Positions 13,430 through 26,739 of a stretch of 64,000 nucleotides of DNA are shown piece by piece; position 1 is the stretch's first letter, and the number at the start of each line of letters is the position of its first letter. The stretch spans positions 1,209,250 to 1,273,249 of the forward strand of contig NW_003314298.1 of the NCBI RefSeq assembly GCF_000143415.4, in the 5' to 3' direction. Both the position numbers and the translations under genes were made by a program. The stretch comes from Selaginella moellendorffii. Its lineage: Eukaryota > Streptophyta > Lycopodiopsida > Selaginellales > Selaginellaceae. Under the pieces are notes generated by a model. That model was not told the DNA's origin, did no database searches, and saw only the letters and a program-made list of their open reading frames with translations.

Positions 13430-14320
13430 GACCAACATGGCTGCACGAAGTTACTCGTCCGGCTTGACACCCTCGAGATTCATAAGCTGGAAGACTTCCA
13501 CTGCTCGATCATAGTGCCAGTTCTGAGGGTTTTTCGTCCAGGAAACCAAGGTGCACATTTGCATGCTCTCCAACATGCTTCTGGCGGTGCTCAAGTTGAA
13601 AGTTGCGTGAGAGCTATCCAGCAGACATGCGCAGGATCTCGTGAACGGCCTCGTCAAAATGCCCATTCTCGCAAATGCGAGGATCCACGGTACTGGATTC
13701 TTATTTGATCGAAGATGTTCTTCATGAGGGCGACGAAGCCCTGGTGGCTGTCGTCATCGCCGTCCACGCACCACGTCTTGATCTGGCATGAAATCAAAGA
13801 TCTCTTTCACGGTGGCCAAATCCCCCCTCTGATGAAGGGGAACCGATGGAACGTCCTGTCATTCCGGGGGTAGCACAGTCGTAGGACACGAGATCCTTGG
13901 AGACATTTTGTCGAAGGTCTTTCGCTGCCAGAATTTGCCCCTGGTGCGTGAGCGCCATTATCATCGAGTTCCATGACGCTCTGAGAAGCAATCAAACATA
14001 GACTCTCAGTCACGGATCCGGGATGCTGCCACATACGCGGTTCCAAGAGACGGAACTCCGATTCCCGGACTGGGCATACAGTGTAATGAGTGAGTTCCAT
14101 GCAAGCACGTCATGATCCGGCATGGAATCGAAGGTCTTGTTTGCCTGGCCGCGATTGGAGCTCTGAATGGAGGATTGTATTACTGTGTTGCAGGACACGA
14201 GATTCCTCTGGGGCATTCAATCGAACAAGATTGACGCTGCGTCGATCGAATGCGCCATCGCGACCAGTGTTCTTGCTGCATTTGCCAGTGAAAGGGAATA
14301 TCGCGCGATCCAAGAGCCGA
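13430..14320 (-). pseudogene. PPR pseudogene in arm A
   Basis: Minus-strand fragments show PPR repeats, such as 'CTLVSWTKNPQNWHYDRAVE' and 'FQLMNLEGVKPDE' at about 13560-13451, and 'FDSMPDHDVLAWNSLITLYA' at about 14130-14070. They are in different frames with stops between them. The arm B copy (36890-37790, plus strand) is better preserved. The order of motifs suggests a PLS-type PPR protein. Confidence 0.7.
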
Positions 14321-14406
14321 ACCCTGCGCGGAGTAGGCGGGATCCAGCGCTGGGATCAGGTACAATAGAAGCTTTTGAAGAGTAGACAAAAAATTTCGAT
14401 TGGGTT

Positions 14407-14490
14407 TCTGGCTGTGGATTCGAACCTGTGACCTTGCCAATTTATTTCTTTATTCTAGCCAGATATCCGGCCATCAGGTTCCCGTCAAAA
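14407..14490 (-). repeat. tRNA-like (possible SINE) repeat, copy 1
   Basis: Minus-strand reading gives GACGGGAACCTG, a candidate A box (TGGCCGGATATCTGG), about 32 bases, then a perfect B-box sequence GGTTCGAATCC. Spacing is that of a tRNA internal promoter, but the arms do not fold into a proper cloverleaf. Related copies are at 16187-16262, 16456-16520, 16964-17020, 20532-20625 and 36672-36760. Confidence 0.45.
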
Positions 14491-15449
14491 GTGTACAGTA
14501 ATTGCTTCTTAACGTATACCATAATGTAAACAGCAGCACAAGATTTTTTGTTTTGTGGACGCAAATTTTGAGCATGTCGTTGCTGCTGTCAAGCTCAAGA
14601 ACTTCTCAATGGAATGAAACTGTCACTTGCTCCAAGTTCTGGGACACGTTTTATTTAAAATCCCGAGGCCATGGCAAACAAAGTGGTTGGATGGACTTTT
14701 GCATCTCGATCTGAGCAAGCAACCGATGCAAAAGCTACTTCTGAAAAGCAAAATATAAGTATGCTGCAACAAGAACCAGCAACATTCGTTTAAGGTGTTG
14801 TTCTGGAAGATGGCTTGTTTGAGCTATCTATGGTCCCATCTATTGTCAAAGCTGCAGGTCCACAGGTTTCAATTCTTTCAAACCCTCGGGGGAGCTCCAA
14901 GTTTGATGCCTTTTCCTAGCAATAATATATTGCTCCAAACCGTGAAAGTTTTTACTCACTCACAAGAAAAATTCTAGGGTATCCAATAAATCAGGAAAGC
15001 TCTTAAAGAAAATCCTAGGTTCAACATAAACACGTCACACTTCATGGAATGGGTGGTGGTCTTGGTGTTGAAACTTGTCTTCAAACACTTGATTTTAGGT
15101 GCCAAAAGTATGGCCATGATGTGAGAGAGAGCAAGCTTTTTCAAAAGTTTCCAAAGGGCAGATAAAAAATATACCAGGTCTGGCGTGGAGTGACCACAAT
15201 GCATGGAAAATACTCGAGGAACGAAGCGATCTGGACAAGAGTATAAGCAAAATGAGCACAAGAAGAACCATACATACCAGAGAAAAGCAGTGCTTGTGAG
15301 CCTAGTTTGAAGATGTCACGCTCGTAGAGCACACACGGCAGCGGCAGACGCCCGGGTAAAGAGCCCCCTCGGTGGAATACGATCGAAAATGTGGAGCAGT
15401 AGCTTATAATGGCAATGGCGGTGGTTTTCCATGGCATCGTTCTTGAGCC

Positions 15450-16262
15450 TTGAAGAGGAGGCGCCATCCAGCGAAGATTTGCAGGAAGGAGGAGCGATCT
15501 CCAGCAGTGGACGCCTTCGCGAGAATGCGGTGAGCACAGATCTGGGAGGGGGAAGGCACATCCACGAGGAAAATCGTCTCCAGCGGCCTCGAGGTTCCTT
15601 GCTAATCTGGTCATGGAAAGTGCGGGAGCTGGGAATCTTCCAGAAGATGAAAGATCGAGATTCTTTCTCGTGGAACATTGCGATCGTGGGATTTGCCCGT
15701 TGCCTTGTCACTCTTTTTATAGGCGAGCATCCAATTATTTCTCCTGGCAGCTATCAATGCCGATCCGGTGGAGATCCACGCGCTAGTCGTCGCTGCTGGC
15801 CTGGCCTGGCCTGGATCACTTGTGCCAAGAGCACATTCGAGCCTCTCATTGGGCTCCCAATTGAGGCACTCGGTTGCAGCTCGGACACTCCTTGGAGTGT
15901 ATTCGACAGGCATTGAGAAGAATAGTTGGAGCTACACTAGCATCGGACTCTTCCCCATTCTTTCATTCTCAAGCGCTGAAATTTGACTCGACGCTAGAAC
16001 TCCGCCTCGTCTAGCTTCCCAAATCTCCCCAGGAGATCCACCAAGCATCTTAAGATGCTGTAGTCTTGGGCCATGGACGACAAGGATCTCTTGGCTTTGC
16101 CCGTCATCCCAGGCAGAAGAGCACAGTAGCTTGCAAGATGCAAGAAGAACAAGCGTAGCTCGGTTGTCCTTAAAAAACATTTTATTGGGTCTCTTGGCTG
16201 TGGATTTGGACTTGTAACCTTGCCAATATATTTCTTTATTCTAGCCAGGTATCCGGCCATTT
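15450..16262. pseudogene. PPR debris on both strands
   Basis: Plus-strand residues encoded near 15630-15700 read 'IFQKMKDRDSFSWNIAIVGFA', a typical PPR repeat. On the minus strand, about 16090-15995 encodes 'YSILRCLVDLLGRFGKLDEAEF', matching the last repeats before the E domain of PLS-type PPR proteins. The two pieces point in opposite directions, so this region is a rearranged graveyard rather than one gene. A tRNA-like repeat copy lies at 16187-16262. Confidence 0.55.
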
Positions 16263-19200
16263 TTCTTCACCATAATGTAAACTCATTTTTTGGTGCAAAT
16301 TCTTTAGCTCGTGGGAATGTTTTATAAGGCTGTTATCCTTTCTACAATTGTCAAGCACAAGAAAGAAACCATTATAGAATAAAGATTTCACCATTAAATT
16401 TACAAGAATCCTTAGGATGGACAAAGGCAAATTTGTCTAGTGTGACAATTGAAGGATGGAACCTGTGACTTTGCCAATATATTTCTTTATTCTAGCCAGG
16501 TATCTAGCCATTAGGTTTTTGTTCAAATTTGCTATCCATCATCATGTGAAGGGTTTAAGTTCCACTTTATGGTTATTTTATAGTAAATCATCATAACATA
16601 AAAGGTGAAAATAATATGCATTACAACTTTATGCCAAGTTAGTTGTGGAGTACTAGATTCCACTGAAAATGTACATTGATAATAGAAAATATAGGATTTT
16701 GATAGAAAATTCTATTTTTTTTATTCTTCAAGAGTGGAGAAGCAAAGATATGTCCCACCATTGTGAATTTGCTTTTGTAGCTTTTTGATAAGGTGTAAGA
16801 TGTAAAATAGGCTATGTAAAGCCATGTAGTTTGTTCTTAGCTTTTCCTCCTTTTTATTATATACTTTCTCAAAGTGAAGTAAAAGTTCAAATTCTACATT
16901 TTACCTCTTTAGTGATTGTTATCTTCTCACATCATATAAAGGATGTGAAGGGTTTAAGTTACACTTTGTGGTTATCTTTATTCTAGCCAGGTATCCAACC
17001 ATCAGGTTCCCATCTAAATTAAAACATTAATAGCTTGTGTGGATGGCAAATGGTGGAGAGAGATGGTGTGGCTATGAGAAGGCCACGTTTACACATTCTT
17101 GAGCTAGATCAGATCTTTGCCCCCTCACAGCAGCTTTACCTTTGTCTACAGCCATAATGAATGACCAAGACACCACCAAAAAAGACATCCTCTCCCTCTT
17201 TCTCTTGATCGATCGATGACACTACTAGAGACTATATGAGTGGTGGATGGAATTCTCTATCGAGACATAATCCCAGGCTAATATCAACTTGAAGGCCACA
17301 CAATGCTGCCGTCTGATACATGGCAGCTCTTGCGGAGCACACAAGAGGCATTGGCTTCCACTAGGATTTCTTTTCACCATTTGCCATTGTATAATTTCTT
17401 AATCTTTTCTCTTTGCTGGATTTTTTTGTGGATCCATTGTTGTGATTCTTGTTTTTTCTATCCAGCTTACAAGAATTTGGCCACAACAAAGATATCTTTG
17501 CTTCTCTACACTCCTGGACAGCAAAAAAAGTAGAATTTTCCATCAAAATCCCATATTTTTTACTATCAATACCTTTTCAGTGGAATTTAGTACTCCACAA
17601 CTAGTATGGTATAGAATTGTAGTGTATATAGTTTTCACTCTTTATCTATAGTTGAGCATATTTACAGAATGTAAAGATTGTCTTGAACACAATAGTGTTA
17701 TTTCTACTTCTAGATTCATAAGCTAATGCCATTTCAAAATTTAATAAGCTTTCATGATTGTCCCAGAGACTAACTCCTGGGACTAGGGTGAAAACCTAAA
17801 GTGTGTATTCCTGAAGTGTGTTGTGGATAGTGGGTAGGTCAGGCATGACTAACCAACTTGAGGTTTAGTTTATCTCCTACTTGCTTACCTGTCCTTGTTT
17901 TGCGTTTGACTTAGGTTTAAACCCAAGTTCCATACTATGCTAACTAGTGGAGTACTCATATTTTTGGGTTAGGCCATTGATATATTGCACTAAACTCTAT
18001 TTAGCTTCATTTTGCATGTTGATCTTGGCATTGAGATGTTAGAAACTTTAGGACTACTCCAATATCACTCTATGCTCTTATTCCTTTGCTCCTTAGGCTG
18101 AATGCTCAAAAGTCATTTTGTGCTTCAATTCCTTATTCAATGAATTAAAGCTCTAAAACTTGAGTTCCACTCCACTCTTTTTTAGCAGTAAGTTCCACTT
18201 TATGGTTATTCTATAATAAATCACCATACAGATTTAGACACATTCTATAAATACCCAATGGGATTGAATGGAACCAACATATGGGAGAATGATAGCAAAA
18301 GTTTTTTGGCAAAAACTATAAATTATCATTTAGCGAGTATTGAGGGACCAAGCTCAATATTATAGAGATTCCCAACACTAACAAGTGCAAGCTAACGAAT
18401 GAATTTCTCTAACTAAGTCAAATAGACTTGACTAATAACACTTAAAAATTCTATCCTTATGCTCTTTTGGCCAAGTGCATATGCAAAGACTAGTTTCTCA
18501 ATTAGTTTGAGTGGAAATTGAAAAAAGGGTCCAACAATACTGATCTTTTGCCGTTATGGCAATAAAAAAAGAATATTTAAAACGACTAGTTGACAGGTAG
18601 TTTTTGATACCCATAATCACATTTGCAACACTCTCCTCCCCTTAGTGAAGATTGATATCCTTGTCGATACATACTCTAATTTAGACAACCACTAAGGAAA
18701 GAATTCTAAAACAGTTCACAATGGTCATATTTGTGAGAAATATACCAAGTTAAATGAGTTAGGGGAAAATCTCTTTATCTAATGCAAATGTGCTACCACT
18801 TAGACACTTTTTGGCCATCATTGACAAGGATAAAGTTAGCCACCCCTACTACTTTAGATGTTTCTTAACTTATAAAAGATGATATGCCTTCATTAGAGAG
18901 AGAAGCTAAGGGCTCTAACCCTCATAAACAAACAAACCAAATATGTCAATAATGTTTAAATAAACTATTATAAATAAGTAGTTAGAATTGTTTACATGGT
19001 TACACCTTTTTAAATGGGATATGAAACATCGAGAAAAAGGTAAGTGATGTGACCAGTTGATAGTACCTACCCCATAACTAAAGATTTTACCATACATATG
19101 AAGTGCCAAAGCTAGTCTACCTATACTAGCCCAAACACAAAGATCAAGAGATAGACAATATTAAAGTCAAAAGCAATGATATCTTAAATATTTAAATTAG

Positions 19201-20236
19201 TGAGTAAAACCTAGATTAGAACACAAAAGTATTCCAATGCAATTATCATATGATAAACTATATTATTGAATTTTGTTGATTGATTAATTTTATGATCTTA
19301 ACTTTTCATGATCTTGGTGATTCCTATAATACTGTGTATTATCAAGAAAACTCAATAATAAAGCTTAACTATCAAAGATTGTAAATAGCATGCCAAACTT
19401 GCCTTTATGAAAGACAGTTCAAAAAAACACAAAGTACCATCGATTGGCAAGTAAAATACTTATGAATGTATCATCCAAAAAAAATAACATTCAATTTATC
19501 AAAACAAACCATAATAATAAGCAACAAAATAGAATAAATATGGCAAGAATAACAAACACTAATTCATGCCAATTATTGCACTAGCAAATCTAAAGAGGTT
19601 TTGATCATAAGGAACTTAAGTTGCTTAAACAAGCTTAAGCAAACATCAATAATATCTTACCAATATCTCAAACTTAAAAAGTCAATTGTAAGCAACCAAA
19701 AAGAACAACTTGAGAGACGATCCATGGGATTCACATATAAAGGGGAAGAGCCCATGAATAAAAATGCACCCTCTTTTTTAATTAATTAAAGGTTTTAAGA
19801 TACTTGGGGTTAAATGTTCTTGGGTTTGAATAGTGCTAGATGACCTCTCGAGGAGTCCAAATTTAGAAGTTTACACCAATCCAGAATAAATCATAAAGAA
19901 CATGTCATAATGCAGAAAGTAAAAAACCATCAAAATAATAACTAACCATTATGAAAGATCATTTAGGCATTCCATCAATAGAGAGATGCATAATCATTGT
20001 TGAAAACAAAATCCATCATTCTAAATCAATCAACAATAATTAAGTAAAACCTTTTATAAGGATCAACCAATTATCCTAGATGATAATCAATCATCACCAA
20101 TGATTGCCAGATGCAAACACTAATTGCAACATCGAAGCAAATAAACCAAAATGCCCTCTCCAACAACTCATAATAAATAGAACAATAAGCATGAAACTCA
20201 AAGAACCAAGAGCTCAAAGAAGTTTATAGCTAAATC
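16263..20236. other. AT-rich region, no gene; scattered tRNA-like repeat fragments
   Basis: No protein is recognisable in these 4 kb. Fragments of the tRNA-like repeat occur at about 16456-16520 (nearly complete) and 16964-17020 (5' part only). All share the core TTTATTCTAGCCAGGTATC on the plus strand. The rest is AT-rich with short stop-ridden frames. Confidence 0.55.
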
Positions 20237-21790
20237 TTACTTAACAACACTTGACGAGAAGGCGCCATCCAACGAAGATTTGCAGGAAAGAGGAGCAATC
20301 TCCACCAATGGAAGCCTTCGTGAGAATGCTGGGAGGGGGAAGGCACATCCACAAGGAAAATTGTCTCTAGTGGCCTCGAGGTTCCTTCCGTCTAGCTTTC
20401 CAAATCTCCCCAAGAGATCCACCAAGCATCTTAAAATGCTGTTAGTCTTGGGCCATGGACGACAAGTAGCTCTTGGCTTTGCCTGTACTGCAGGCAGAAG
20501 AGGTGCCTGAACAAGTACAAAAAATTTTGATTGGGTCTCTGGCTGTGGACTTGAACCTGTGACCTTGCCAGTATGTTTCTTTATTCTAGCCAGATATCCG
20601 GCCATCAGGTTCCCGTCCAAATTGGATACTAATTGCTTCTTAATGTATATCTTATCTTCTGTCAGCGCAAATTCTTCAGAAAGGTTGTCATCCTTTCTGC
20701 AGTTGTCAAGCACAAGAAAGAAACTAGATTTCACCACCAAGTTTAGAAGAATCCCTGGGATGGACAAAGGCAAGTTACTTTTTCTTCTTTTGAAAAACAA
20801 CGTTTATTGCAACAGAAATCAATATCCACATCCAATGATTGAATGTCCAAAAATAGCTTGTTTGAGCATTGAAGTTCAAATTGATCCAGGCACGCTCTTG
20901 ATTAATAGCAAAGATAAGAGTCCAAGGCTGGAGGTACTTCTCTGTTCTTTCAAATCCTGGGGAGCTTGAGATTTCATCAAGGCACTTTCTTGTCGTGTTC
21001 TATCCAAGTTTGAAGCTTGTTCCTAGCAGCAACAAACAATGATGCCACTAGCACCACATATCCTTCGAGAATGTCTTTATAAGTCTCGGAAAACTTATGC
21101 TGCACTCATGTCTCTCTCACCCTTGAGTTGAAGGTGTTAGCCATAGAAAAATATCATAGAAATCTATGTAGATCGACATACTGCATCCACCTCTGCCCAA
21201 AGACTTGAAAAGCTCCATGAAATTTCAAGTCACACCCACAAGGTTCAGTGTGTGAAGAAGAGGGAAAATACTCGAGGCCGAAAGGTGGCTGTCCTTCACA
21301 AGAGTGTTTAGAGCGAAAGAAGAACCGTGGAAAAGCAATGCTTGTGAGTCTAGTTTGAAGATTGGGATCCCCGGACATGAAAACTGAAGAGAAGAGAGTC
21401 GATCAGCTCGACTCACAGAGCTACATTCTTTATTTCATGAGATTTGCACAAGCGCCCCCGCCGGGAGCAGCCAATCGTCATCGAGGCACCATGTAGTTAA
21501 TGGCAATGACGGTGGTTTTCCATGTCTTTCTTGAGCACAGATTTCTGGGCGGGGCCAAGCGCATCCACCAGGAAAATCGTCTCCAGCGGCATTTAGGTTC
21601 CTTGTCATGGAAAAGTGTATGGAAAGCAGCGGACGTCTTGGGAGCCTTCCACAAGATGGAAGATTGAGATGTTTTCTCGTGGTGATCGCGGCATTTGCTC
21701 ACAACGGGCAAATGCCGCGACGAATTCTCTTGGCAGCTATCAATGTCGACCCAGCGGAGATCCATGCACTCGTCTCGTCATTCTCAAAGA
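20237..21790. repeat. Diverged, rearranged copy of arm A and PPR debris
   Basis: Several blocks match sequence at 14.8-16.4 kb but in shuffled order. 20250-20400 matches about 15460-15600, 20390-20770 matches about 16010-16440, 20850-21040 matches about 14815-14920, and 21180-21790 matches about 15170-15790. Block 20440-20390 (minus) again encodes the 'ILRCLVDLLGRFGKLDG' PPR end, and 20532-20625 holds the tRNA-like repeat. Divergence is visibly higher than between the two inverted-repeat arms. Confidence 0.6.
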
Positions 21791-23138
21791 ACTCTAGATA
21801 CAAAAATTAGAATATTAGAATTGCACTCAATGTTCATCGGTTCGCAAATTCTTCCCACGATCACATCCGACTAAAGTCACCAGTAATCTCTGCAGGAACA
21901 CGTCCCGTTGCTGAAGTGATGGAACCGGCAAGGCATCTCTCACAGTTATAGATTGTCCCACCATCTTCGACACAAAATTGATCCGTCAGCGGCAACCCTT
22001 GGTTGAATCGGAGAAATCAACGGGCATTTTCATAGTTTGTTTCTTCTCTCCTGTTTAATGCTGTGTTCATACTCTAGCAAAGGATCAAAGCAAGCTCTTT
22101 GCAACAACAGCTTGGGGCTCTTGAATGTTCCAATGTGTTACTGAGCCTACCTGCGCTTCACTCCCCTCAAGCCAGAAGTAGCACAATTTACAGTGACAAC
22201 CCGGGAGAAACTTATTCCACCTATCTCAGCTGGGGCTGTAAAGGGAATTTTGCACGAGGGATCAAATGTAAAAGACTTCGCAAGTTTTTCTCCGCCACCT
22301 TTTCGCCTCGCTTTTGAAATAATTGGATTGCACTCCATACAAAAGGAGCACTAGAGAAGCATGATGATCTAGAGCGTCACATCAAGCATCAGCTAACCTT
22401 GCACGCTCGAAAGCCTCAACAAGAGTTTCCTATGGCTAAGTTCGGTGTCTACACCACAGTAAACCCCACGCTGGTGCCTCTGGAGATCCTTGCATGGCAT
22501 TGGATCACATACCTGAGGAACGCCTACTCCTCGATTCCCCAACACAAACTAGCGGACGCCGCCCCAAGAAGCACAGGAAATGGCGGACGAGCGGTGGCAA
22601 AACCTCAAGGACTGGACGCACACACACGGCCACGACCTGGATACCCTCCGACCAGCTGGAATTCTGAACTTGGCAAGCCCTCCAACGAAGACAACAGACT
22701 CTTCGATATCTACGTGACGACTATCAACCCGACACTCCACTTCGGCCTTGATGTCTACGACACTCGGAATCACATAGTGTTAAGCCAGCTACCGGATGGG
22801 CCGCCGAGAGGGTCCATCTTGAGAAGAAACTGCTGGAACAAGGATGATCAGCGCCTACGCGGGGGCGATCGATCCAAGCGGCTATTTGATGCAATGCTGG
22901 AGCGCAGCAGCGTGTCCTGGAACGGAACTCAAGCTCGATCGAGGTGACGGCCAGATTCGAGAGTAACGCCGTATCTCCTGGACGGTGAATCACGTTCGCC
23001 ACTCGCGCATCGGCGAGTTCTTGGATTGATTTTCATGGAATGAGTCGGGAAACCTTCATAGCTTTCATGCTATAGAAGTATATTTACACCGTCGTAGTTA
23101 AAACTTCTGTACAGGAAGAACACACACGTTGCTTAGAA
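21791..23138. other. Intergenic with one PPR-like scrap
   Basis: A plus-strand frame at 22399-22947 (182 codons) ends with 'RLFDAMLERSSVSWNG', which resembles half a PPR repeat. The rest of it resembles nothing I know. No other gene is supported. The last few hundred bases presumably carry the 3' UTR of the minus-strand ATG18a-like gene. Confidence 0.4.
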
Positions 23139-24588
23139 CTACACAAACTTTGCGTACTCTTGCTGGATCATCTCGCCGCCGTTGACGGGATCGAAAGAGC
23201 ATCGATAGAAGCTGGCAGTGTCGCAAAAACAAACGATAAGAAGTAATGTAGGTGGTATAAGCAAAGAAAGAAACAAAAGCTTGCCTTCCTTCGGATGAAA
23301 CGATGAGGACAGTGTTCTTTTGGGGACCGAAAGCAACAATGGAGCGCGATTCGACTGGCAGGCGAAACTGCGCGAAAGACCACTCGGAGCTGAAATACTT
23401 GGGAAGAACCCCTGTACGAAAGGCGAGTGTACAAAAACACAACTAACACTGCTGGAATGCAAGAAAAATACCTCTCATGAAAGAAAGAGTGGAGCCTGGA
23501 TTACCCGACGCGAATTTGATTGGGCTCTCGGGGCTTCCAGCATCCTGGTTAGCAGTAGCAGCAGCCACAGCAGTGGTGCTCTCGGCGGCATCCGCCTCGG
23601 CCGGAACTTTCAAGCTAAAGACGTGAATCGTTCCTTTGTCGCTCGACACCACCAGCCACTGCGCAGTGGTCGAGAAGGCAATGCTGTAGATGTCGGCACG
23701 ATCAGCTCCCCTGCGAACCTGCGAGAGCAGAAAACTCACATAAAACCAACAGCAAAAAAGGATTTTCTTCGGAGCACAAGCCACAACAAAACAAGGGAAA
23801 AACAAAACACGAAGAAAACAAGAAACCGAGAGAGTAGAACTTACTTCCTGGAGCTGTGTTCCATCCAAAGTGTTGTAAACGCGAATGAGCGTCCCCTTGA
23901 TGCTCGCAGTGGCGAGCAGCCGACCATCGAAAGTGAGCGCCAGGCACGCGAGATGCGAGTCGTGGGCCGAGATAAACTTGGTCTTCCTCAGCCCATACTG
24001 CTCCACGCGAACCTGGCCTTTGTGGAGCCCCGGGCAGGCCAGCACCACCGAGTTGGAGGACGCCGGGGACAGCGCGCACAGCCCTCTTGGATTCCCAATC
24101 GTCTCCACCTGGTGGAGGAGCTTGAGGTCCGAGAAATTGTAGACGTAGATCTTGTGCTCGAGCACCACCACCACCCTGTCCCTCCTCAGCCGAATCGCGC
24201 GAACGTCCGACCGGAAGGAGAGCTCGCCGATGCAGCGGCTCTGGTGGTCGTCCCAGATCATCACCTTGTTGGGGAGGTACTTTGGATTGGCACCGCCGCC
24301 GACGAGCGCGAGGATGTTGCAGCGGAAGAGCATCTCCACGATGGCGATGCCGCCGTGGCTAAACTCTCGCCGGAACGTCTCCTTGAAGGGCTCGCAGTTG
24401 TAGATCCGGAAGCCCGTCTCGGTGCCACAAGCAAAGCAGCCATAATCCTGGTTGTATCCCACCGATAGGAGCCCGTGCTTGGATCTTTCCTGCGGCTGCT
24501 GCTGCAAGCTGGGAGAATCCGTGACCCTGATCGCGGATTTCGGCTGGTCTGTGAGTGGCGGCTCTGGCGGCGCGGAGACTAGGGCCAT
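23139..24588 (-). CDS. ATG18a: Autophagy PROPPIN, ATG18a-like (copy 1)
   Basis: Four exons (24588-23845, 23718-23472, 23411-23285, 23211-23139) give 396 residues. The protein is a WD40 seven-bladed PROPPIN: '[25 protein letters not shown]' near the start, '[23 protein letters not shown]' in blade 4/5, and the phosphoinositide-binding L/FRRG-type motif as VRRG at 249-252, just after the first intron. Such proteins bind PI3P on the growing phagophore together with ATG2. The end '[13 protein letters not shown]' matches plant ATG18a. Intron 3 has a GC donor (GAAG/GCAAGC) where its paralogue has GT. The second Met of the open frame (MALVS) is chosen because copy 2 also starts MALVS. Confidence 0.95.
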
Positions 24589-24698
24589 CCACTCCACAAA
24601 TCGATCTACCTAGCACTAAAACCCCCAAGAAATCCGGCAAGAGAAATGCAGCGCCAGCGGCAGCCGATCGATCGACCACCCACCTCACAGCTCCATCA

Positions 24699-24706
24699 AA
24701 ACCCTA
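24699..24706 (+). promoter_or_regulatory. Telo-box upstream of ATG18a copy 1
   Basis: AAACCCTA lies 111 bases upstream of the start codon. The same motif stands before several other housekeeping genes of this window. In plants it is linked to genes active in dividing cells. Confidence 0.4.
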
Positions 24707-24928
24707 ACCGCCAAAGCCATAGCTCGATGGTAGCGCGAAGAGAGGGACATAGCTCCTGTGGAAGAACACAAGAGAAGAAAGGCTCTATACCCACGTTCTG
24801 CCGGATTGGACAGAGGGTTTCACGTCCGACAAAGCAAAAACATTTCACAAGTCACTCAAATTCCGTGTCTCAAGTCCGCATCAAAGAATAAAATGGAGCC
24901 TCGTTTTCTTCTCCTTATTTTTTTCTTC

Positions 24929-26681
24929 TCATGGCAATGGTTCTTGCTCGTTGCCAAGCCTGTTGAGATGGAGATAGGCATCGGTTCCTGCGAGAAAGAA
25001 GAAAAACTTTAGCACAGATGCTAGAAATCTCTGGAGAGCTCACGGATGATCCAAAAACTAGCTTTAAGAGCACCAAACTTAAGGGCTAACGGATGATCTA
25101 GAAACTAGCTTTGCAAATCTATCCAAAAACTAGCTTGCAAATCTCATCCCAAACTTAAGAGCTACCGGTTATTCCAGAAACCAACTTGCAAATCTCATCC
25201 CAAACTTGAGAGCTAACGGAGCTTGCAAAAACTTCCAAGCAATCAATCCAGCATTCTAAGACTTAGAGCACTCAAATCAAACCGGAGGAACACTTACCGT
25301 AGCCTTCCATCGATATGACTTGCAAATCTCCTCCAAAGTACCTCGCGTACAGCCGACTGATTGGGAGGCCATAGCCGTAGCCAGCCATCACATTCGGCGT
25401 CTCTTGCATATGCCTGCTCTCTTCCAGCGGAGACTTTGCGGTGGTGTAGAGGTACGTCCAGATCTTTGAGAGGCCGCTCCTGGGAATCCCACCTCCTTCA
25501 TCAGATATCTAGAAAGAAAGAATTAGAACAATGCAGAAATGGTTTCCAGATGTTTAGATCACCTTCACGGTGACGTCTTCGACACCATCGGCGACGATGA
25601 TCCTGATGGGAGGAGATTCTTGGTCCGAATCCATGAAACGCTCCTGCACTGCACGGAGGGAGTTTTTCAGCAGCTCGAACAACATCTGATGGAGATGAGT
25701 GGGAACGTAGCTGCAGGAGAGACAGAACGTTAGAACTTGAGAGCCACGCGATAGCTGCTTGCAAGAATGCAAACATACCCGAAGGAGCACTTACGCGAAT
25801 GCAAAGTTTGGGTCGCCATAGACGTGCACTTCCGGAGCACTTCCATACGTACGCATGCAGGCCGATCGAGCGTCGTCAATGGCATTCTGCGCGATCAAAA
25901 CTGGGGAAACCCGGGTGGAAATCAATCCAATGTAGCCGGGTGCTGGGTTTGGCTGATGCAACGCAACATGCTGGCCTGCAAAAAGAAGTTTTCCTTTCAA
26001 AGCTCAGCCAAAATCCTAGGTGCTAGCTAGAAGAGAGAACCACGTACCAATGAGCATACGAATTCCAATTCTCGACATATAAAAGCGGTCAAGAAACTGG
26101 TGAATTTCCGGCAGCTCAAGCAAGCCCCCTCTCCTTCCCAGCTCTTCCTTGAGCTCTTGAACTCCCATAGCAACAGTCGGGGTTACGTTGTTGTGGCGAA
26201 TTTTTATCTGGTGTATCAAGTCTGTGAATTTCATCTCGTCAGCAGCGTCTTGGATCTCCGGAAACGTCCGCAAGTCTTTGAACGAGTCCACATACCAGTC
26301 ACGCACCTGGAAAGCTTACGTTATAAGATCATTTTTTTATAGCAATCAACCAGGAAGAACAAAGAAAACTAGAGACCATACCTTTAGCACGGGAGCTTTC
26401 TCTGAGAGACCATAGGGAAGATTGTCCAGCTCCATGACGCGATGCGCAAGCCTCACGGGGAGCTCCTTGTGCAAGAACTGGGAGGAGAGGAGCAAGCTCT
26501 TCTCGGTGGGATTCGCTCCAAAATCCATCATATACTTGAGACTCACGCCCGTCTGCTTCATATTGCTACACTTGTAGATATCATCCACCAGGCTCCTCGA
26601 CAGCGTCTCGGCGAGGCGGCGGACCGCCATATCCGACACGAGAATCCTAGACTGCCGCAAGAAACGAGCTGGAATCACCAT
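24929..26681 (-). CDS. PDK: Mitochondrial pyruvate dehydrogenase kinase
   Basis: Six exons (26681-26382, 26306-26048, 25975-25795, 25710-25563, 25508-25298, 24987-24929) give 385 residues. The enzyme phosphorylates and inactivates the E1 alpha subunit of pyruvate dehydrogenase in the mitochondrial matrix. The GHKL-fold ATP site is complete: N box ([15 protein letters not shown]), G1 ([10 protein letters not shown]), G2 ([20 protein letters not shown]) and the GTDAYLHL end. The C-terminus LGNEQEPLP matches plant PDK. The first ATG gives 17 residues more than the usual plant start, which corresponds to the Met at 26630; either may be used. Intron 5 is 310 nt and contains degenerate tandem repeats. 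Its 5' region is the source of a segment found in the repeat units at 31, 41 and 43.5 kb. Confidence 0.96.
25036..25220 (-). repeat. Degenerate tandem repeat inside PDK intron 5
   Basis: Units of roughly 50-60 bases share the words CTAACGGATGAT, AAACTAGCTT, TGCAAATCTCATCCCAAACTT and GAGCTA. They are arranged head to tail about three to four times. They account for most of the unusual length of this intron. Confidence 0.6.
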
Positions 26682-26739
26682 CGCGCGAAGAAAATCCCGC
26701 CGATTTCCGCTCGCAGCGCCATCCTAGGAGGGCGATCGA

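Larger units (their letters stand above)
11891..15448 (+). repeat. Inverted repeat, arm A (partner at 35652-39382)
   Basis: The sequence from AGATCTTATCTC (11891) to the CCATGGCATCGTT region (about 15448) reappears in reverse complement at 39382-35652, in the same internal order: LINE relic, PPR pseudogene, tRNA-like repeat, then unassigned sequence. Comparing several places by eye shows long identical runs interrupted by small indels. Arm A lacks some bases kept in arm B, for example near the PPR motif ending VKPDE. The arms are separated by about 20 kb that include six genes or gene copies. No terminal repeats or target-site duplication could be defined at the edges. Confidence 0.85.
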